In this document: in pieces, positions 9,498 to 20,649 of the stretch
How the letters are laid out: every line of letters starts with the position of its first letter
Position numbering within the stretch: position 1 is the stretch's first letter
Assembly (NCBI GenBank): GCA_014529385.2
Contig: CM043958.1
Location: 127,561,317-127,623,316, forward strand
DNA length: 62,000 nt
Source of the DNA: Adiantum capillus-veneris
Lineage: Eukaryota; Streptophyta; Polypodiopsida; Polypodiales; Pteridaceae
Direction: 5' to 3'
The notes under the pieces: generated by a model
What the model was told of the DNA's origin: nothing
Database searches by the model: none
Seen by the model: only the letters and a program-made list of their open reading frames with translations
Program-made: the position numbers and the translations under genes

Positions 9498-10400
9498 ATG
9501 GCTGGATCACAAGACACACTCTTTACAATATCAAGAAGCTGGATGGAACCAATTTCCCATTGTGGAAGAAGCAGATTTGGCACGTGTTGGTAAAAAAGAA
9601 GCAGATAAAACCTATAAATCTCAAGGGGATAAAACCAGAAGATATGGACGAAGATGAATGGAGCGAAATGGATGAATTGGCACTTTCTACCATTATGCTG
9701 ACTTTGGCAGAAAGCGTTTACTTCAATGTAGTAGAGAAGATGTCGGCTTATGAAGCATGGAAAAAGCTGAGTGATCTTTATGAGAAGCAGAGTGCAGCTT
9801 CACATGTATACTGGCTTAAGAAACTTGTTGACTTGAAGATGAAAGAAGGGACACCTATGTCCAATCATCTGAATGAATTCAGCACCATCTATAGTCAGTT
9901 GTCAGCTCAAGGTGTCAAGTTTGATGAACCTGTTAGAGCTATGTTCGTGTTGATCGCATGACTAGAAAGTTGGAACACTTTTCACACAGCTTTGAGTAAT
10001 TCTGCACCTCCACATGGTTTGACCATAGCAGGTGTAGAAGGCAGTCTGCTTACTGAAGAAACCAACAGAAAGACAATGGACAAAGGCAAAGGAACAGCCT
10101 TAGTTGTCAGGGGAAGGACCAAAGAAAAGGACAAAGGTGGAAAGAGGAATCAGTTTCATAGCAAGTCCCGCATTGCTAAAGGTAAGAGTGACATAGAATG
10201 CTACCATTGTGGCAAGAAGGGTCACATGAAAAGAGACTGTAGAGAATGGAAAGCAGAAAAAGGCAAAGAGAAAGCTGAAGACCATGGTGAGAAGAACAAT
10301 TCCTTAGTGAAGATTCAAGAAATAAATGTGACAAACACTGTTGCAGAGGATGACAGTCTAGTGTCAGGAGACATCTACTTCTTGAACAATACAATGGACT
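9498..10400 (+). pseudogene. Ty1/copia gag with zinc knuckle
   Basis: Capsid part of the copia polyprotein. The natural start is probably ATG at 9498 (MAGSQDTL). A one-base frame change near 9520 leads to YNIKKLDGTNFPLWKKQIW, the typical copia gag beginning. The capsid body follows (EAWKKLSDLYEKQSAAS, LVDLKMKEGTPMSNHLNEF). An in-frame TGA at 9959 interrupts ESWNTFHTALS. After it the same frame continues to a CCHC knuckle CYHCGKKGHMKRDC near 10200, set in a Lys-rich region. The stop and frameshift make it non-functional. Confidence 0.9.
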
Positions 10401-10790
10401 CACCTCTTCTTACAGCATCTGATGGAAATGCACTGAGTGACTGGATTATAGACTCAGGGGCATCACTTCATGTGTCTCCAAACAAGGAGTGGTTTACCTC
10501 TTATGTGACCACTAAAGATCATAATCAGCTAGGCAATGGGCAGACGTGTGAGATCTTAGGTGTTGGAGATGTTCAATTGAAGTTTCAGAATGGCTCTTCT
10601 TTCACGTTGAAGAATGTGAGACATGTTCCCGCAATTACAGAGAGTTTGATCAGCACAGGTTTACTTGATAATGCTGGCTACGTCACCACTTTTGGACAGA
10701 ACATGTGGAAGATATCCAAGGGTTCTATGATAGTAGCACATGGAGTAAAGTCTGGAGGAATTTACATGATTTATGTATCAAATGTCTCTA
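10401..10790 (+). pseudogene. Ty1/copia aspartic protease domain
   Basis: Same frame as the gag knuckle. LSDWIIDSGASLHVS holds the DSG-type active site of copia retropepsins. It is followed by FTSYVTTKDHNQLGNGQTC, the flap-like ILGVGDVQLKF, and LKNVRHVPAITESLIS, the usual closing motif. This part has no break, but it lies inside a polyprotein broken on both sides. Confidence 0.9.
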
Positions 10791-11547
10791 AAAATGTAAT
10801 CAATGTAACCGAGCAGCCGAACGTTTCTTTGTGGTATGGCCGGTTAGGACATATGTCCAAGAAGGGAATGGAAATCTTGTCTCGTTCTGGTTATTTTCCT
10901 GGCTTTTCATTTAATGATTTTGAATTCTGTGAACATTGTCTGTATGGTAAGAAAACACAGCAGAGTCACATAAGCATAGAAGCAGTAGAAGAGATACACA
11001 GTTGGCACTTGTTCATAGTGATTTGTGTGGACCTATGCCTAACCTATCTCTAGGGGGAGCTTCTTACTTTATGACATTTATAGATGATTACTCGAGGAAA
11101 GTATGGGTTTACTTTCTCAAGCACAAGGATGAAGCGTTTAGTGTTTTCAAAATGTTTGTGACTCTTGTGGAGAATCATAGTGGCAAGAAGCTTAAATTCT
11201 TACGCACTGACAATGGTGGAGAGTATGTTTCAAAGGCCTTTCAGGACTTTTGTGAGTCAAAAGGTATAAAACGTGAACTTACTGCTCCTTACAATCCACC
11301 TCAAAATGGTGTTGCTGAGAGGATGAATAGGACCATACAAGAGAAGGTCAAAAGTATGTTGCCTAATGCACAACTGCCAAATGGGTTTTGGGTTGAAGCT
11401 GTATCAACAGCTGTTCATCTTATAAATCTCCTAGCAAGGTTTTGCAGAAGGATTCAGTGGCAGAGATGGTATGGCCAGGCAAAATTCCCTCATACAAGCA
11501 TCTCAGAGTCTTTGGCTGTGAGGCATATACTCATGTTCCAAAGTGAG
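10791..11547 (+). pseudogene. Ty1/copia pre-integrase and integrase core, truncated
   Basis: The pre-integrase zinc region (LWYGRLGHMSKKGMEILSRS, FCEHCLYGKKTQQS) leads to the DDE core after a frameshift near 11000. First Asp in LVHSDLCGPM, second in FLRTDNGGEYVS, Glu in PPQNGVAERMNRT. A further frameshift near 11430 restores QKDSVAEMVWPGKIPSYKHL and RVFGCEAYTHVPK. Directly afterwards the text turns into Ty3 chromovirus integrase, so the rest of copia pol is missing. Confidence 0.9.
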
Positions 11548-12327
11548 ATAGCCAATCTTACGATACTCGATCTACTCAAGACTTATGTTACCGAATCAAT
11601 GCTCACAATGGGAAAAGTATTTACCTCTAGTAGAGTATGCCTACAATAATACTGTACATACTTCTACGGGGAAAGCACCTTTCGAGATCATAGAGGGAAG
11701 ACCTAAAAGTCCCTTGCTACTCAAAGTACATGGGAAGATCTTCACCACCGATGAGTATAGCCGTGACCTACAAGAATCTTTTCAAAAGATTAGGGAGGCT
11801 ATAGCCATCTCTCAACAAAGGCAAAAAGCTGCTGCTGATAAGCACAGAAGAGCCTTAATGTTCAAAGAAAATGATTGGGTCTTACTCAAATTTCCTAAGG
11901 CTCGATTAAGGCAAACGACGGGCCAAAATCCTACGGGCCATCAAAAGTATTATGCTAAAATAGCAAAAAGATACTATGGTCCTTTCCAAATCTTGAAGCC
12001 CATTAATGAGACGGATTATCAACTCAAGTTGCCCAACCATTGGCTTATACACAATGCCTTTCATGTAAGCCTACTTAAGCCCTACAAAGGAGAGCCACCA
12101 ATTGAACCAATTATTGAAGACCCTCCCGAAGTTGAAGACCAAGAAGAGGTGCTACAACCCGAAGCTGTCCTTCGGTATGAAGACAAGGTACTACGACATG
12201 GTAAGATAATCCGACGGTATCTTATTAAGTTCAAAATTATCCTTTTGAAGATGCTAAATGGATGCAAGGAGTACAACTTAAGGATATTATGAACCTTGTC
12301 AATGCTTACAATGCTACATTAGAGTAA
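11548..12327 (+). pseudogene. Chromovirus integrase C-terminal region with chromodomain
   Basis: DLLKTYVTES then, one frame over, QWEKYLPLVEYAYNNTVHTS and TGKAPFEIIEGRPKSPLL form the end of a Ty3 integrase core. A basic linker follows (KAAADKHRRALMFKENDWVL) and the GPF-type module YYGPFQILKPINETDYQLKL. The chromodomain starts at PEAVLRYEDKVLRHGKIIRR. A frameshift near 12235 moves it to NYPFEDAKWMQGVQLKDI, and it ends at TAA 12325-12327. In chromoviruses this domain steers integration to modified chromatin. The catalytic part is absent; copia integrase stands in its place. Confidence 0.88.
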
Positions 12328-12674
12328 GCAAATGTACAAATTTCTTTTAAATGCCTCATGTTTTTGTCTTATATGACTAGTCCTGTTTTTAATTGTGCAC
12401 AAATTTAACTAGTATGCATGCTTAGAATCATGTTTGTGATGATGACGTCTCTCAAACACCAAGTAGAATTTATCACTCTACTTTGGGAGAATGAAATGGA
12501 CTAAAGAGCAGACATGCTTGCGGCAGCTATGTCTCCCAAGCACCAAATGGATTAGTCATCCATCTTGGAAAGATGTCGTAGGGTAAAGAAGGGATCCTCT
12601 ACCCACTAAGTACGATCGACTAATGACTAAGCCTTTATCTCTTCTACCTCATAGTCGAGGACGACTATGATTTC
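12328..12674 (+). other. Chromovirus 3' untranslated region
   Basis: Non-coding sequence between the polyprotein stop and the polypurine tract. CATAGTCGAGGACGACTATG near 12651 is a short inverted repeat just before the LTR. Confidence 0.5.
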
Positions 12675-12684
12675 AAGAGAGAGG
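12675..12684 (+). other. Polypurine tract (chromovirus)
   Basis: AAGAGAGAGG, three bases before the LTR start TGTCATAAAATC. This is the expected plus-strand primer for a plus-strand element ending here. Confidence 0.65.
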
Positions 12685-12687
12685 TAA

Positions 12688-14313
12688 TGTCATAAAATCT
12701 AATATCTAACCAACCCAAATGATTTTCTCATATTAAATTGATCACTTAATGTGGGAGAATAAACGGGAACAAGTGTTAAGATATAGATATGTGCTTATAG
12801 ATCTATCTCAACACGGGGCCAATAGTAAAGGGGCCCAAATGGGAGATGGTCTATCAAGAGCAAGGCTAACCAATGGAGCATAAGACCTTAGGGTTAGCTT
12901 CATTGAAGACCTCCAATAATGTGTGAAAAAGTCCTTTGACCTTAGGTAAGCTAGGGCTGAGCTTGAGGTGGGAACCCACGCCAAGCTCGAGGTGCTTGAC
13001 CTGCTTGAGGTGCTTGTCGTGCTTGAGGTGTTTGTCCTGCTTGAGGTGCTTGATTAAGGTGCTTGAGGTGATTGACTTACTCCATGCTTGAGGTGGTTGA
13101 CTTGCCGCTTGATTAAGGTGCTTGAGGTGCCTTGACATGCTTGCCTGAGATGCTTGTGGGAATACCCCCTAGTCCAAGTGCTTTGTCATGCTTGATGACT
13201 AAGGTGCTTGAGCTCCTAAAGTCAAAAAGATCCCTACAAGGAGGGGGGCGAGCCTACAAGGGGGGGGGGGGATGAGAGAGAACACACACTCACACTCACA
13301 AGGGAAGCCCCAGCTTGAAGAGGCAGCAAGGACACATGTCAGGTCCCTACCCATGTTACCTTCATGTGTTGCTTGAAGCCTATTGGCTAGGCTTCAAAGG
13401 GGTCCAATGATAAATTACTTGAATTATCTAATTATTTTTGCATTTATCAAGTCCTCTCTCTCAAAGGGGAAAGGGGGAAACTTGTCCCAAGGCTATCCCT
13501 ATTGCTTGTAATAGGCTCTGCTTGTGATTGGCTAGGCCTGGAGGGGTCCAATGAGCTTCAAGCATGAGCTACAAGGGGGGGTCGACCCAAGCAAGCTAGG
13601 GGGGTGCTTAGGGGGTATACTCACCCACACACACTCACAATCACTCTCATGGTGTGCTATGCAAAGTGCAAGAGCTCCCTCTCCAAGCAAGTAGAGGTTG
13701 AGAGCCTACACCAACACTCTTGGCTATGGAGTGCAAATCCAACCAAGAGCCATGCTTCAATGCTTAAGCTTGCCATCTTCTTCTTCTTCATTACTATGCT
13801 ATTATGTATGCTAGCAACAAGAGTATGATAAGTGAGGAACTAATTCTTTCTCCTACGAAATGTTTCTTCTTCCTCTTCCCTACCCTCATTCCCTGCTAGC
13901 TCTCTCCACCTTCGAAGGTGTTTGAGGTCTTGGGACTGAGGTTTGGGATAGTTAAAGCTTTCTTCAAGTTTATGTTATGTTTGTGATGCATGAAGCCTTC
14001 CATCTTCATGGCATCACCTAGGTCACAAGGAACACAAAGACTGTATTGTAACAAGTCTCTCTTTATGGGAGAAATCATAATACAAATGCCTATTGGAGGG
14101 GGGACCGGCTCCACATAAATCCGGTCCTCAACTGTTGTCATGTTCTCTAAATTCTCTCTCTTGCAAAAGTATTGTCTATGCCAAGTTAACTAATTGCTAT
14201 GATTATGTTTCTATCTTCAATTATGTCTACCCGCTATGCTCACAAAACCATTTCTTGAAAGTATTCTCATTAAATTCCTCTACTCTCAAATTGAATAGGC
14301 AAGGACCATTACA
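12688..14313 (+). repeat. Chromovirus LTR (1.6 kb)
   Basis: Starts TGTCATAAAATCTAATATC after a polypurine tract and ends CCATTACA one base before a Met-tRNA primer site, so both borders are functionally marked. It contains a degenerate minisatellite and G-runs near 13230 and 13260. ORFs inside are short and unconvincing. Only one copy is present, with internal sequence on each side. Confidence 0.75.
12957..13215. repeat. Degenerate minisatellite in LTR (TGCTTGAGG type)
   Basis: About a dozen copies of GCTTGAGGTG separated by variable GCTTGAC or CCTGCTTG text, giving a period near 15-18 bp. A minus-strand 90-residue ORF across it with repeated LKH is a by-product of the repeat. Confidence 0.85.
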
Positions 14314-14314
14314 T

Positions 14315-14326
14315 TGGTATCAGAGC
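14315..14326 (+). other. Primer-binding site for initiator Met-tRNA (chromovirus)
   Basis: TGGTATCAGAGC one base after the LTR end. It identifies this LTR as a 5' LTR even though an integrase tail precedes it. Confidence 0.9.
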
Positions 14327-14727
14327 ATTTGGTTTCTCTTTTCTTGCTTAAGAAGAGAGGTCCTTAAGTAGCCCATAAATGGTTGATGTTGTTAATTATA
14401 ATAGAGTAAGTGGAACTGGGATCTAATATCGGTTTTGTTAAGCCCACTATGTGGGGGATGGTGCACACCTCGGGAGCTTTGGACTTAATAATGGAGTCTT
14501 TTTAGACTTGCCTACGGCTTTACCATTATTGAGCCATAAGAAGTCTGAAAGGAGCTAGCCCTTGCCAATTCCGCTATGTTAGACCTACTCCTCTACTCTC
14601 TATAATTAACCACTTTGAGCCATGGGTGTAGATACTTAAGAGCCGATTTTCAAAGGCTAAGAGGAGTGGCAACTAAGGTTTTGTATTGCCAAAGCATACA
14701 CTAAGTATAAACATAAATTTTGTTAAC
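14327..14727 (+). other. Leader between LTR and gag-like ORF
   Basis: About 400 bp without a credible gene, as expected for the untranslated leader of a Ty3 element. Confidence 0.5.
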
Positions 14728-15896
14728 ATGGCTGACAATAATCAAGAGAGTAGAATGAACATTGATAGCTTTGATTTTGCACATGAAGGTGCTAATGATG
14801 ATGCTCCCATGTTTGTGAATTATCTCGCTACTAGGTTGCAACAAGCTATGGGCAACCCTGTTTTGCAAGCCGAAGTTACCCAACAACTTCGTGCTTATGG
14901 AATTTCCCTTCCTTTCCCAGAGGAGAGAGAGCTTAGGAGGCCTCTTGAAGAGACCCCCAAAAGAAGACTCTCTCCCATTCGAGAGGAGGAATCCAAAGAG
15001 AAAGAAAGCAATGACAGTCTAAGTTCTTTTGAAGATGTGGCTCCACGAGGAAAGGACACAGAAGGAGTCAAAGTGGAAATGCATTGATGATCTCAAATCA
15101 TTTGATGAATCTACCAAGTCCAAAAAGGATAACAGGACCAACACTAAAAGAGAAAAGATAGAAGAGGAGGATGGTGTGGATCCTTTGGAAATCCACACTG
15201 GAAATCCCATCAACATCGAATCGATCAATCATACCTCCTCCGACTCAAAAATCAATTGACCAGGAAGTTGGTAAAGAGAAAGCTGAGTAGATACCAGAGG
15301 TGCCAAGGCTAATATCAAAGAAAGTGTTTCCAACACCACCCACGAATCAAGTGGAAGATAAACAAAAAGACAAAGAGACGGATCATGCTCAACTAGCACC
15401 TCAAGAGCAAAGTGATGAGGACAATGAAGTGGCAACCAAAGAGAAAGAAGAAGCCGAGACCTCTAGCCAACCTCAAAGGACACAACCAAAGACAAGGTCA
15501 CCCCGCTCATAGACCATAATAGAAAAAGGACACAACCAAAGCCAAGGTTACCCCGCTCATAATAGAAAAAGGAAGGCAGTTGATAGAATCTTTTGACTTT
15601 GACGATCATCTGGAACAAATCAAGCTACAGTTCTAATGTCAAAGAGCACTCCACAACCTACGAAGAGTGAATTTGGAAGATACCAAGGGAGAAGCAGCTA
15701 AAGCACTTAAGGTCAATCAAGAGCTACAACAAAAGATTGAAGATTCACAAGGTAACCAATGGGAGTTTCAAGCTGAGCTACAAAGGGAGCAAGAAAATGC
15801 TGCTCATTTCTACCAAGAAGTTCAAGCCTTTAATCAGGCAACAAAAATTCACAAGTCAAGCAACAATGCCTAGAAGAAGAGCTTGAAAAAGAAAGG
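14728..15896 (+). pseudogene. Gag-like coiled-coil ORF, cut by element D
   Basis: Starts MADNNQESRMNIDSFDFAH at 14728. Early residues (MFVNYLATRLQQAMGNPVLQ) could be an amphipathic helix. The rest is acidic and basic low complexity (KRRLSPIREEESKEKESNDS). Frameshifts near 15080 and 15265 and stops before 15660 break it. The last part, 15667-15896, is strongly heptad-like and Gln/Glu-rich (KALKVNQELQQKIEDSQ, LEEELEKER). Position right after leader and primer site argues for gag, but no zinc knuckle or capsid motif is visible. The coiled-coil style also recalls the 3' ORF of element AB. Assignment is tentative. It stops at the target site of element D. Confidence 0.5.
15892..15896. repeat. Target site duplication of element D, left
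   Basis: AAAGG directly before the left LTR, identical to AAAGG at 33569-33573 after the right LTR. A 5 bp duplication is normal for LTR retrotransposons and proves both ends belong to one insertion. Confidence 0.9.
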
Positions 15897-16537
15897 CGTT
15901 AGCAGGTCACCGCGACGGACGTCTGCAACATAGTTTTTTGATACTAACATAATGTCAATACTCAGGGAAGTGACTCGGATGGGGTACGGAGACTCTTTGA
16001 TATTGTCAATCTCAAGAAGTGAACCTAACAATCCAACACAACAACTCAATAAGAAAATCAACACAACAACTCGATAAGAAAATCAACGCTCAATGATCAA
16101 GGAAATTTGCCTATGTCCTTTCTCACAGCTCTAAGTCATCACGCCATTTCAGCACTCGAACGGACTCAAAATACAACAAAACTTTAGAAGGAGGTCTAAG
16201 ACACCTAGGGGAACTATCCTACCAAGTCTGGTTGCAATCCAACAAGGTACCAAAATCACAATCCATCATGAAAAAGATCCTCAAAACTGCAACAGAACTA
16301 TCCAGAAAGGTCGCCCTATGGTCTAGGAACACTCTCCTATGGTCAAAACGACTAAAAATATTGATCTAAGCACTCAGATCTACAATTAAGTCTCACAAAC
16401 AAGTAGTCGTGAACCACAACAAAACTGACAATGCTTACACTTGATTGAAAGAGCAAAGAGAGAGGAACACAATGCAAGTTTTGGATTTGAAAATGGATTA
16501 CTCAATCATTAGAAAAGTCGATTACAAGCTGGAGTAG

Positions 16538-16945
16538 CTTAGTAGCTCGAGCGTACGTACATCAAAGCTATTTCTTTAAAGATAAGCCACCTTTCCACAT
16601 TAAAGCTATTGACCTTTATACCTATGGCTTTCTAAATGGCGAGTGGCCAATTCACATGGACTTTTACAAATGTCATGACAACATCACAACTCAGGGAATT
16701 GACCTGCTCGAGCGTACGTACATCAAAGCGTACGTACATCACTTAGTAGCTCGAGTGTACGTACATCAAAGCTATTTCTTTAAAGATAAGCCTCCTTTCC
16801 ACATTAAAGCTATTGACCTTTATACCTATCGCTTTCTAAATGGCGAGTGGCCAATTCACATGGACTTTTACAAATGTCATGACAGCATCACAACTCAGGG
16901 AATTGACCTGCTACTATGGAATCAGGATTTACACAGAGTATCACT
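16538..16945. repeat. 204 bp tandem duplication inside D's left LTR
   Basis: CTTAGTAGCTCGAG begins copies at 16538 and 16742. Both carry the GCGTACGTACATCAAAGC text, and the segment TTTCTAAATGGCGAGTGGCC is repeated exactly. The right LTR has one copy. Confidence 0.9.
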
Positions 16946-17150
16946 ACACTAGCTCGGAAAATTAATCATTAGGAAAAATATGAACCCTCTAGGGGCCCTT
17001 TGGGATTAAGGTTAATTAGAGGCCAGCCAATAGGAAGAGGGTGGTGGACACACTCTATACCCTAAAAAAAGTAGGGGGACAAGGTAGCCTTACACCTCTT
17101 TATGGCCTCTTACCTAGTGAGAAGGTAAGGGAGGTGGCTAGGGGAAAGGG

Positions 17151-17172
17151 GAGGGGGGGGGGGGGGGGGGGG
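17151..17172. repeat. Poly-G tract in TIR element
   Basis: A run of about 22 bases that is nearly all G. A second one of similar length lies at 19552-19570. Such tracts can form quadruplexes and are prone to assembly or sequencing length error. Confidence 0.9.
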
Positions 17173-19640
17173 CGACCACTTTGACCTTTTTTCCCCCACT
17201 TTTTGGTCCGGATTTAAAAATACACTAAAAAATTCAAATTTAAAAATTTCCCTCTTTAAAAGGTCCCCAAACTTATTTCATGGTCAAAAAAGTATTTTTG
17301 ACCTCCAAAAGTAAAAAACGTGTACTAAAAAATACAAAAATTTGAATTTTTTCAAAAAAGTTCAAAACATCATTTTCCACCCTCCAAAGTCTTTCCAAAC
17401 CTATTCTATAACTAAAAAGTGATTTTCTCTCTCTACAAACTCTTTTCTAAGCTCTCCATTGCTGCAACAACCACATGCACCCCCTATAATGTAACACTAT
17501 CTCTCTGCTAGCTTTCTCCCACCTCCATTGTAGCACTAAGCAAGCTCCTCCCCCATCTCTTCCCCTTGGCCACCACATAGTTTCACACCAAGCTAGCTCC
17601 TCTTCCTTCTTTCACCTCCATTACACCATGAAACAAGATTCTACTCCTTCTAATTTTATTCACTCACACTACATGGAAACCTCTACTCCCGAAGATGAAA
17701 AAATATGAGCTCACATGACTTGAATACCACAACAATAGGAGGTGTGAATAGTGTGTGGGCTTTGCAAGGGTTCATCTCCAACATAAAGATAAAATGGTAA
17801 GAAAACTACCCTTGTAGCTTACATTCAGAGCTTAACATCATCTCCATCTTTAAGTTCATGCTGGAGAGAATAAAACTCTTTATGGCTTTCAATGTTTAGG
17901 CTTCATACCTCATAACACTAGGTGATGCTATTTTGTTGATGGCTTTGGCGCGCCATCTATAGTTGTGTAGCATGTGATTGAGTCTCACAATGCAAGTAAG
18001 TTGTGTTATCTATGGAGAGTCATCAACGATTTTTCTTATAATTTATTCTTTGTATAGTTGTCATTAGATTATCATTTTTTACTTTATAACTTTGTGCTCA
18101 CATAATCTGTTGTTTACTTATAGAGTCAACTTCTTTTCAGAGGACATGAGCAAGCAAACATGTGCAGAGATGGAAATCACTCTATTTTTGTTCCATGAGG
18201 AACCTTTCACTACGATGTTAAAGGATTTTGATAAGAATAGTATAATTTTTGTAGAATCTTGAACCAATAGGTACTCTCTAGGAGCTCTTAGAAAAGCCAT
18301 ATAGTACTACTATCTTCCCTAGTGTCATAGACACACAAATACTCAAGTGTATATGAATCTCTAGATGAGGAAGACAAATACTTGTAAGAGAAGCCTAATA
18401 ACAACAACATTGTCTCCGTTTGTAATTATTTTCATGAGGCTTGATTCTTCTATAAATGCAATATAAATGTGTTTTTTTGTTAAATGGTGTCGCATTGAGT
18501 GAGAGTATTTAATTTAGATTACTGGAGTTTCATACAGATTTGAGAATTATTGTTGAACTTTATGGATATTTTTATTTGCCTGTAAGATGTTTTAAGTCTC
18601 AAGTCTTAATAAAAAATTCAAGCAATATTTTGATTTCAGTTTAATCATTAATGGTTATTCTTATTAAAGTGGATCATAACCTTTGTCAAGATATCCTCAT
18701 TTGGGGATGCTGAATATATATCATTAACAATGTTTCACAAGTTGAGAAACCTAAATTCTTGCTTTCCAACATGTTATTGTTTCCATACTATGCCTATGCC
18801 AAGCTTGACTTAGAGAAATGACAACTTGAGATGAAGGTGTCAATGTATAAGGGAAACTTATTATTGACTCATGTTTCATCATACATATATTGTAAAGCCT
18901 TTGAGTTTTCACCTTTTTGAGTAGTGTTAAAAAGTTTTTGGTATCAAATCTTCTTAAATATCCCTATTCATGAGATATTGGTAGCTATTTCTTTGGTATT
19001 GCTAAAGATGATACCAATAGCTATTACCTTGTGAACTTAACAGTTAAATTGTGGATTTGATTTTTACTACGTAGCTCATTTGGATAGAGAAAGTGTAACA
19101 TAAATTATAGATACATGCATTATTAACATAGAAGATATGTACCAATCGAGCCTATGTAAATTGCTAATCAAGAAACCTTTGGTTGGATACTATAACAATA
19201 GGGGTCACATGTGGTTTCAAATACCAAAGAAATGGCTTAACCAAAACATTCCCAAGAACACGAGGTGGACACAAGGAAGTAAAATTGGCTCCTTGTTTGG
19301 TCAATTTCTAGTGTGAATGTTTAGTGCACAGGATTTGTGAGGCCTTTGACCTGGGGAGTTCACTAAAGTATATGTAACATAGCACACATGTTCAACATAA
19401 GGGATTTTGTATTCTTGTAAAGTTATAGAAACATGTGTAGATAAGGTCTATAAGGGGTACTTTTAATCCATTTTGGTGAACGCACATGATATAGGAAAAT
19501 TTTACATAGCGGATGTTCCAGACCTTTGAACACATAGAAAAAGGGACCCGAGGGGGGGGGGGGGGGGGGGTGCTTTGATTACATCAAACGCTACACCTCT
19601 ATCTCATGGCCATGCATTAAAAAAGCCCCTATTTGTCATT
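17173..19640. other. TIR element interior, no gene seen
   Basis: About 2.5 kb of AT-rich, stop-rich sequence on both strands. No ORF above about 60 residues and no domain I recognise. ATGACTTGAATACCAC-type text near 17716 suggests decayed transcribed sequence, but nothing can be assigned. Confidence 0.5.
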
Positions 19641-19654
19641 ATAAGACCCCAAGG

Positions 19655-20600
19655 GGGGAGCTCTTGCTCTCTGTACATCTATCTTACATCTTTTTCTCAT
19701 ACTTATACACAATAGTGTTACAAAATTTTCCCATGTTAAGACTCCCAGGGTCCTCAACAAGAGTGGCCACAAGGGTGCGCAAAATGCCCATTCAAAAGTC
19801 CCGAATGGCCATTTCGCGCGCCCTTGCGGCCACTTTTTTTATTTTTTATTTTTAGTGTTGAACTTGTAGATTTTGATGCAAAAAAAAACATACCTTGCTC
19901 GGATTCTCTAAAAAACAACGTGCAAGTTGGCAATCTCTTAAAAATTAATGTAAAACAAACATTTCTTACTTTTTCCTTAATCTGCGGGCTCCAACGAACA
20001 TTAAAACCATGGAATATGAAAATACTCAAAGAACTAATGTTTTTTATTGTGTTCAGGACTGTATTTCCTACATACAATACTTTCCCAAAATCTTACTCTA
20101 ACACCTTCAAAGGCCCCAGGGGGTGAGTTCTTGCTCTCTGTACATCTAACTTACAGCCTTATCTCATAATTATACACAATAATTTTGTAAATTTTTGCCA
20201 TGTAAAAGGTTCCAGGGCCCTCAACAAGAGTGGCCACAAGGGCGCGCAAAATGGCCATCCAAAAGTCTCGAATGGCCATTTTGTGCGCCCTTTCGGCCTT
20301 TTTTTTAAAAAAAATTTCGTTAGTGTTGAACTTGTAGACTTTGATGCAAAAAAAAACATACCCTGCTCGGATTCTCTAAAAAACAACGTGCAAGTTGGCA
20401 ATCTCTTAAAAACTAATGTAAAACAGACATTTCTTACTTTTTCCTTAATCTGCGGGCTCCAACGAGCATTAAAACCATGGAATCTAAAAATACTCAAACA
20501 ACCAATGTTTTTTATTGTGTTAAGGACTGTATTTCCTACATACAAAACTTTCCCAAACTCCCGCCCTAACACCTTCAAAAGTGGCTTCCAAGGAGTGCCC
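19655..20600. repeat. 466 bp tandem duplication with long hairpins
   Basis: TCTTGCTCTCTGTACATCTA begins both units (about 19663 and 20129) and most of each unit aligns. In each copy a long inverted repeat stands out: 19763-19833 (arms GGCCACAAGGGTGCGCAAAA / TTTCGCGCGCCCTTGCGGCC) and 20232-20298, with stems near 27 bp. The similar minus-strand ORFs across the two copies (19754-20077, 20159-20608) share text because of the duplication; no domain is seen in them. Confidence 0.85.
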
Positions 20601-20649
20601 TCGGTCAAAATTTGAAACTGAAGGAAAATAATCAGAATGAACTCCTAAA

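Larger units (their letters stand above)
1038..11547 (+). mobile_element. Ty1/copia retrotransposon, split by a CACTA element and missing its 3' half
   Basis: The parts read in order on the plus strand: a short LTR (1038-1227), a Met-tRNA primer site, a leader interrupted at 1420-8592 by a CACTA transposon, then gag, zinc knuckle, protease, pre-integrase and integrase core up to about 11547. Gag-protease-integrase order before RT is the Ty1/copia arrangement. RT, RNase H and a 3' LTR are absent: the sequence switches abruptly to a Ty3 chromovirus integrase tail near 11548. The coding part has an in-frame TGA at 9959 and frameshifts near 9520, 11000 and 11430, so it is dead. Confidence 0.85.
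11548..15896 (+). mobile_element. Ty3 chromovirus fragment: integrase tail, LTR, 5' internal region
   Basis: This part reads as the 3' end of one element, a single LTR, and the 5' end of another or of the same element: integrase tail with chromodomain, purine tract, LTR 12688-14313, Met-tRNA primer site, leader and gag-like ORF. An LTR with internal sequence on both sides is expected from unequal recombination between elements or from a tandem (two-element, three-LTR) insertion. The left end abuts copia; the right end is cut by element D. Confidence 0.7.

Noticed and set aside
12866-13138. Minus-strand ORF with repeated LKH
   Set aside because: A by-product of the GCTTGAGGTG minisatellite in the LTR.
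19754-20608. Two similar minus-strand ORFs that look like a protein family
   Set aside because: They are the two units of a 466 bp tandem duplication with plus-strand ORFs equally open; no domain or codon signal.
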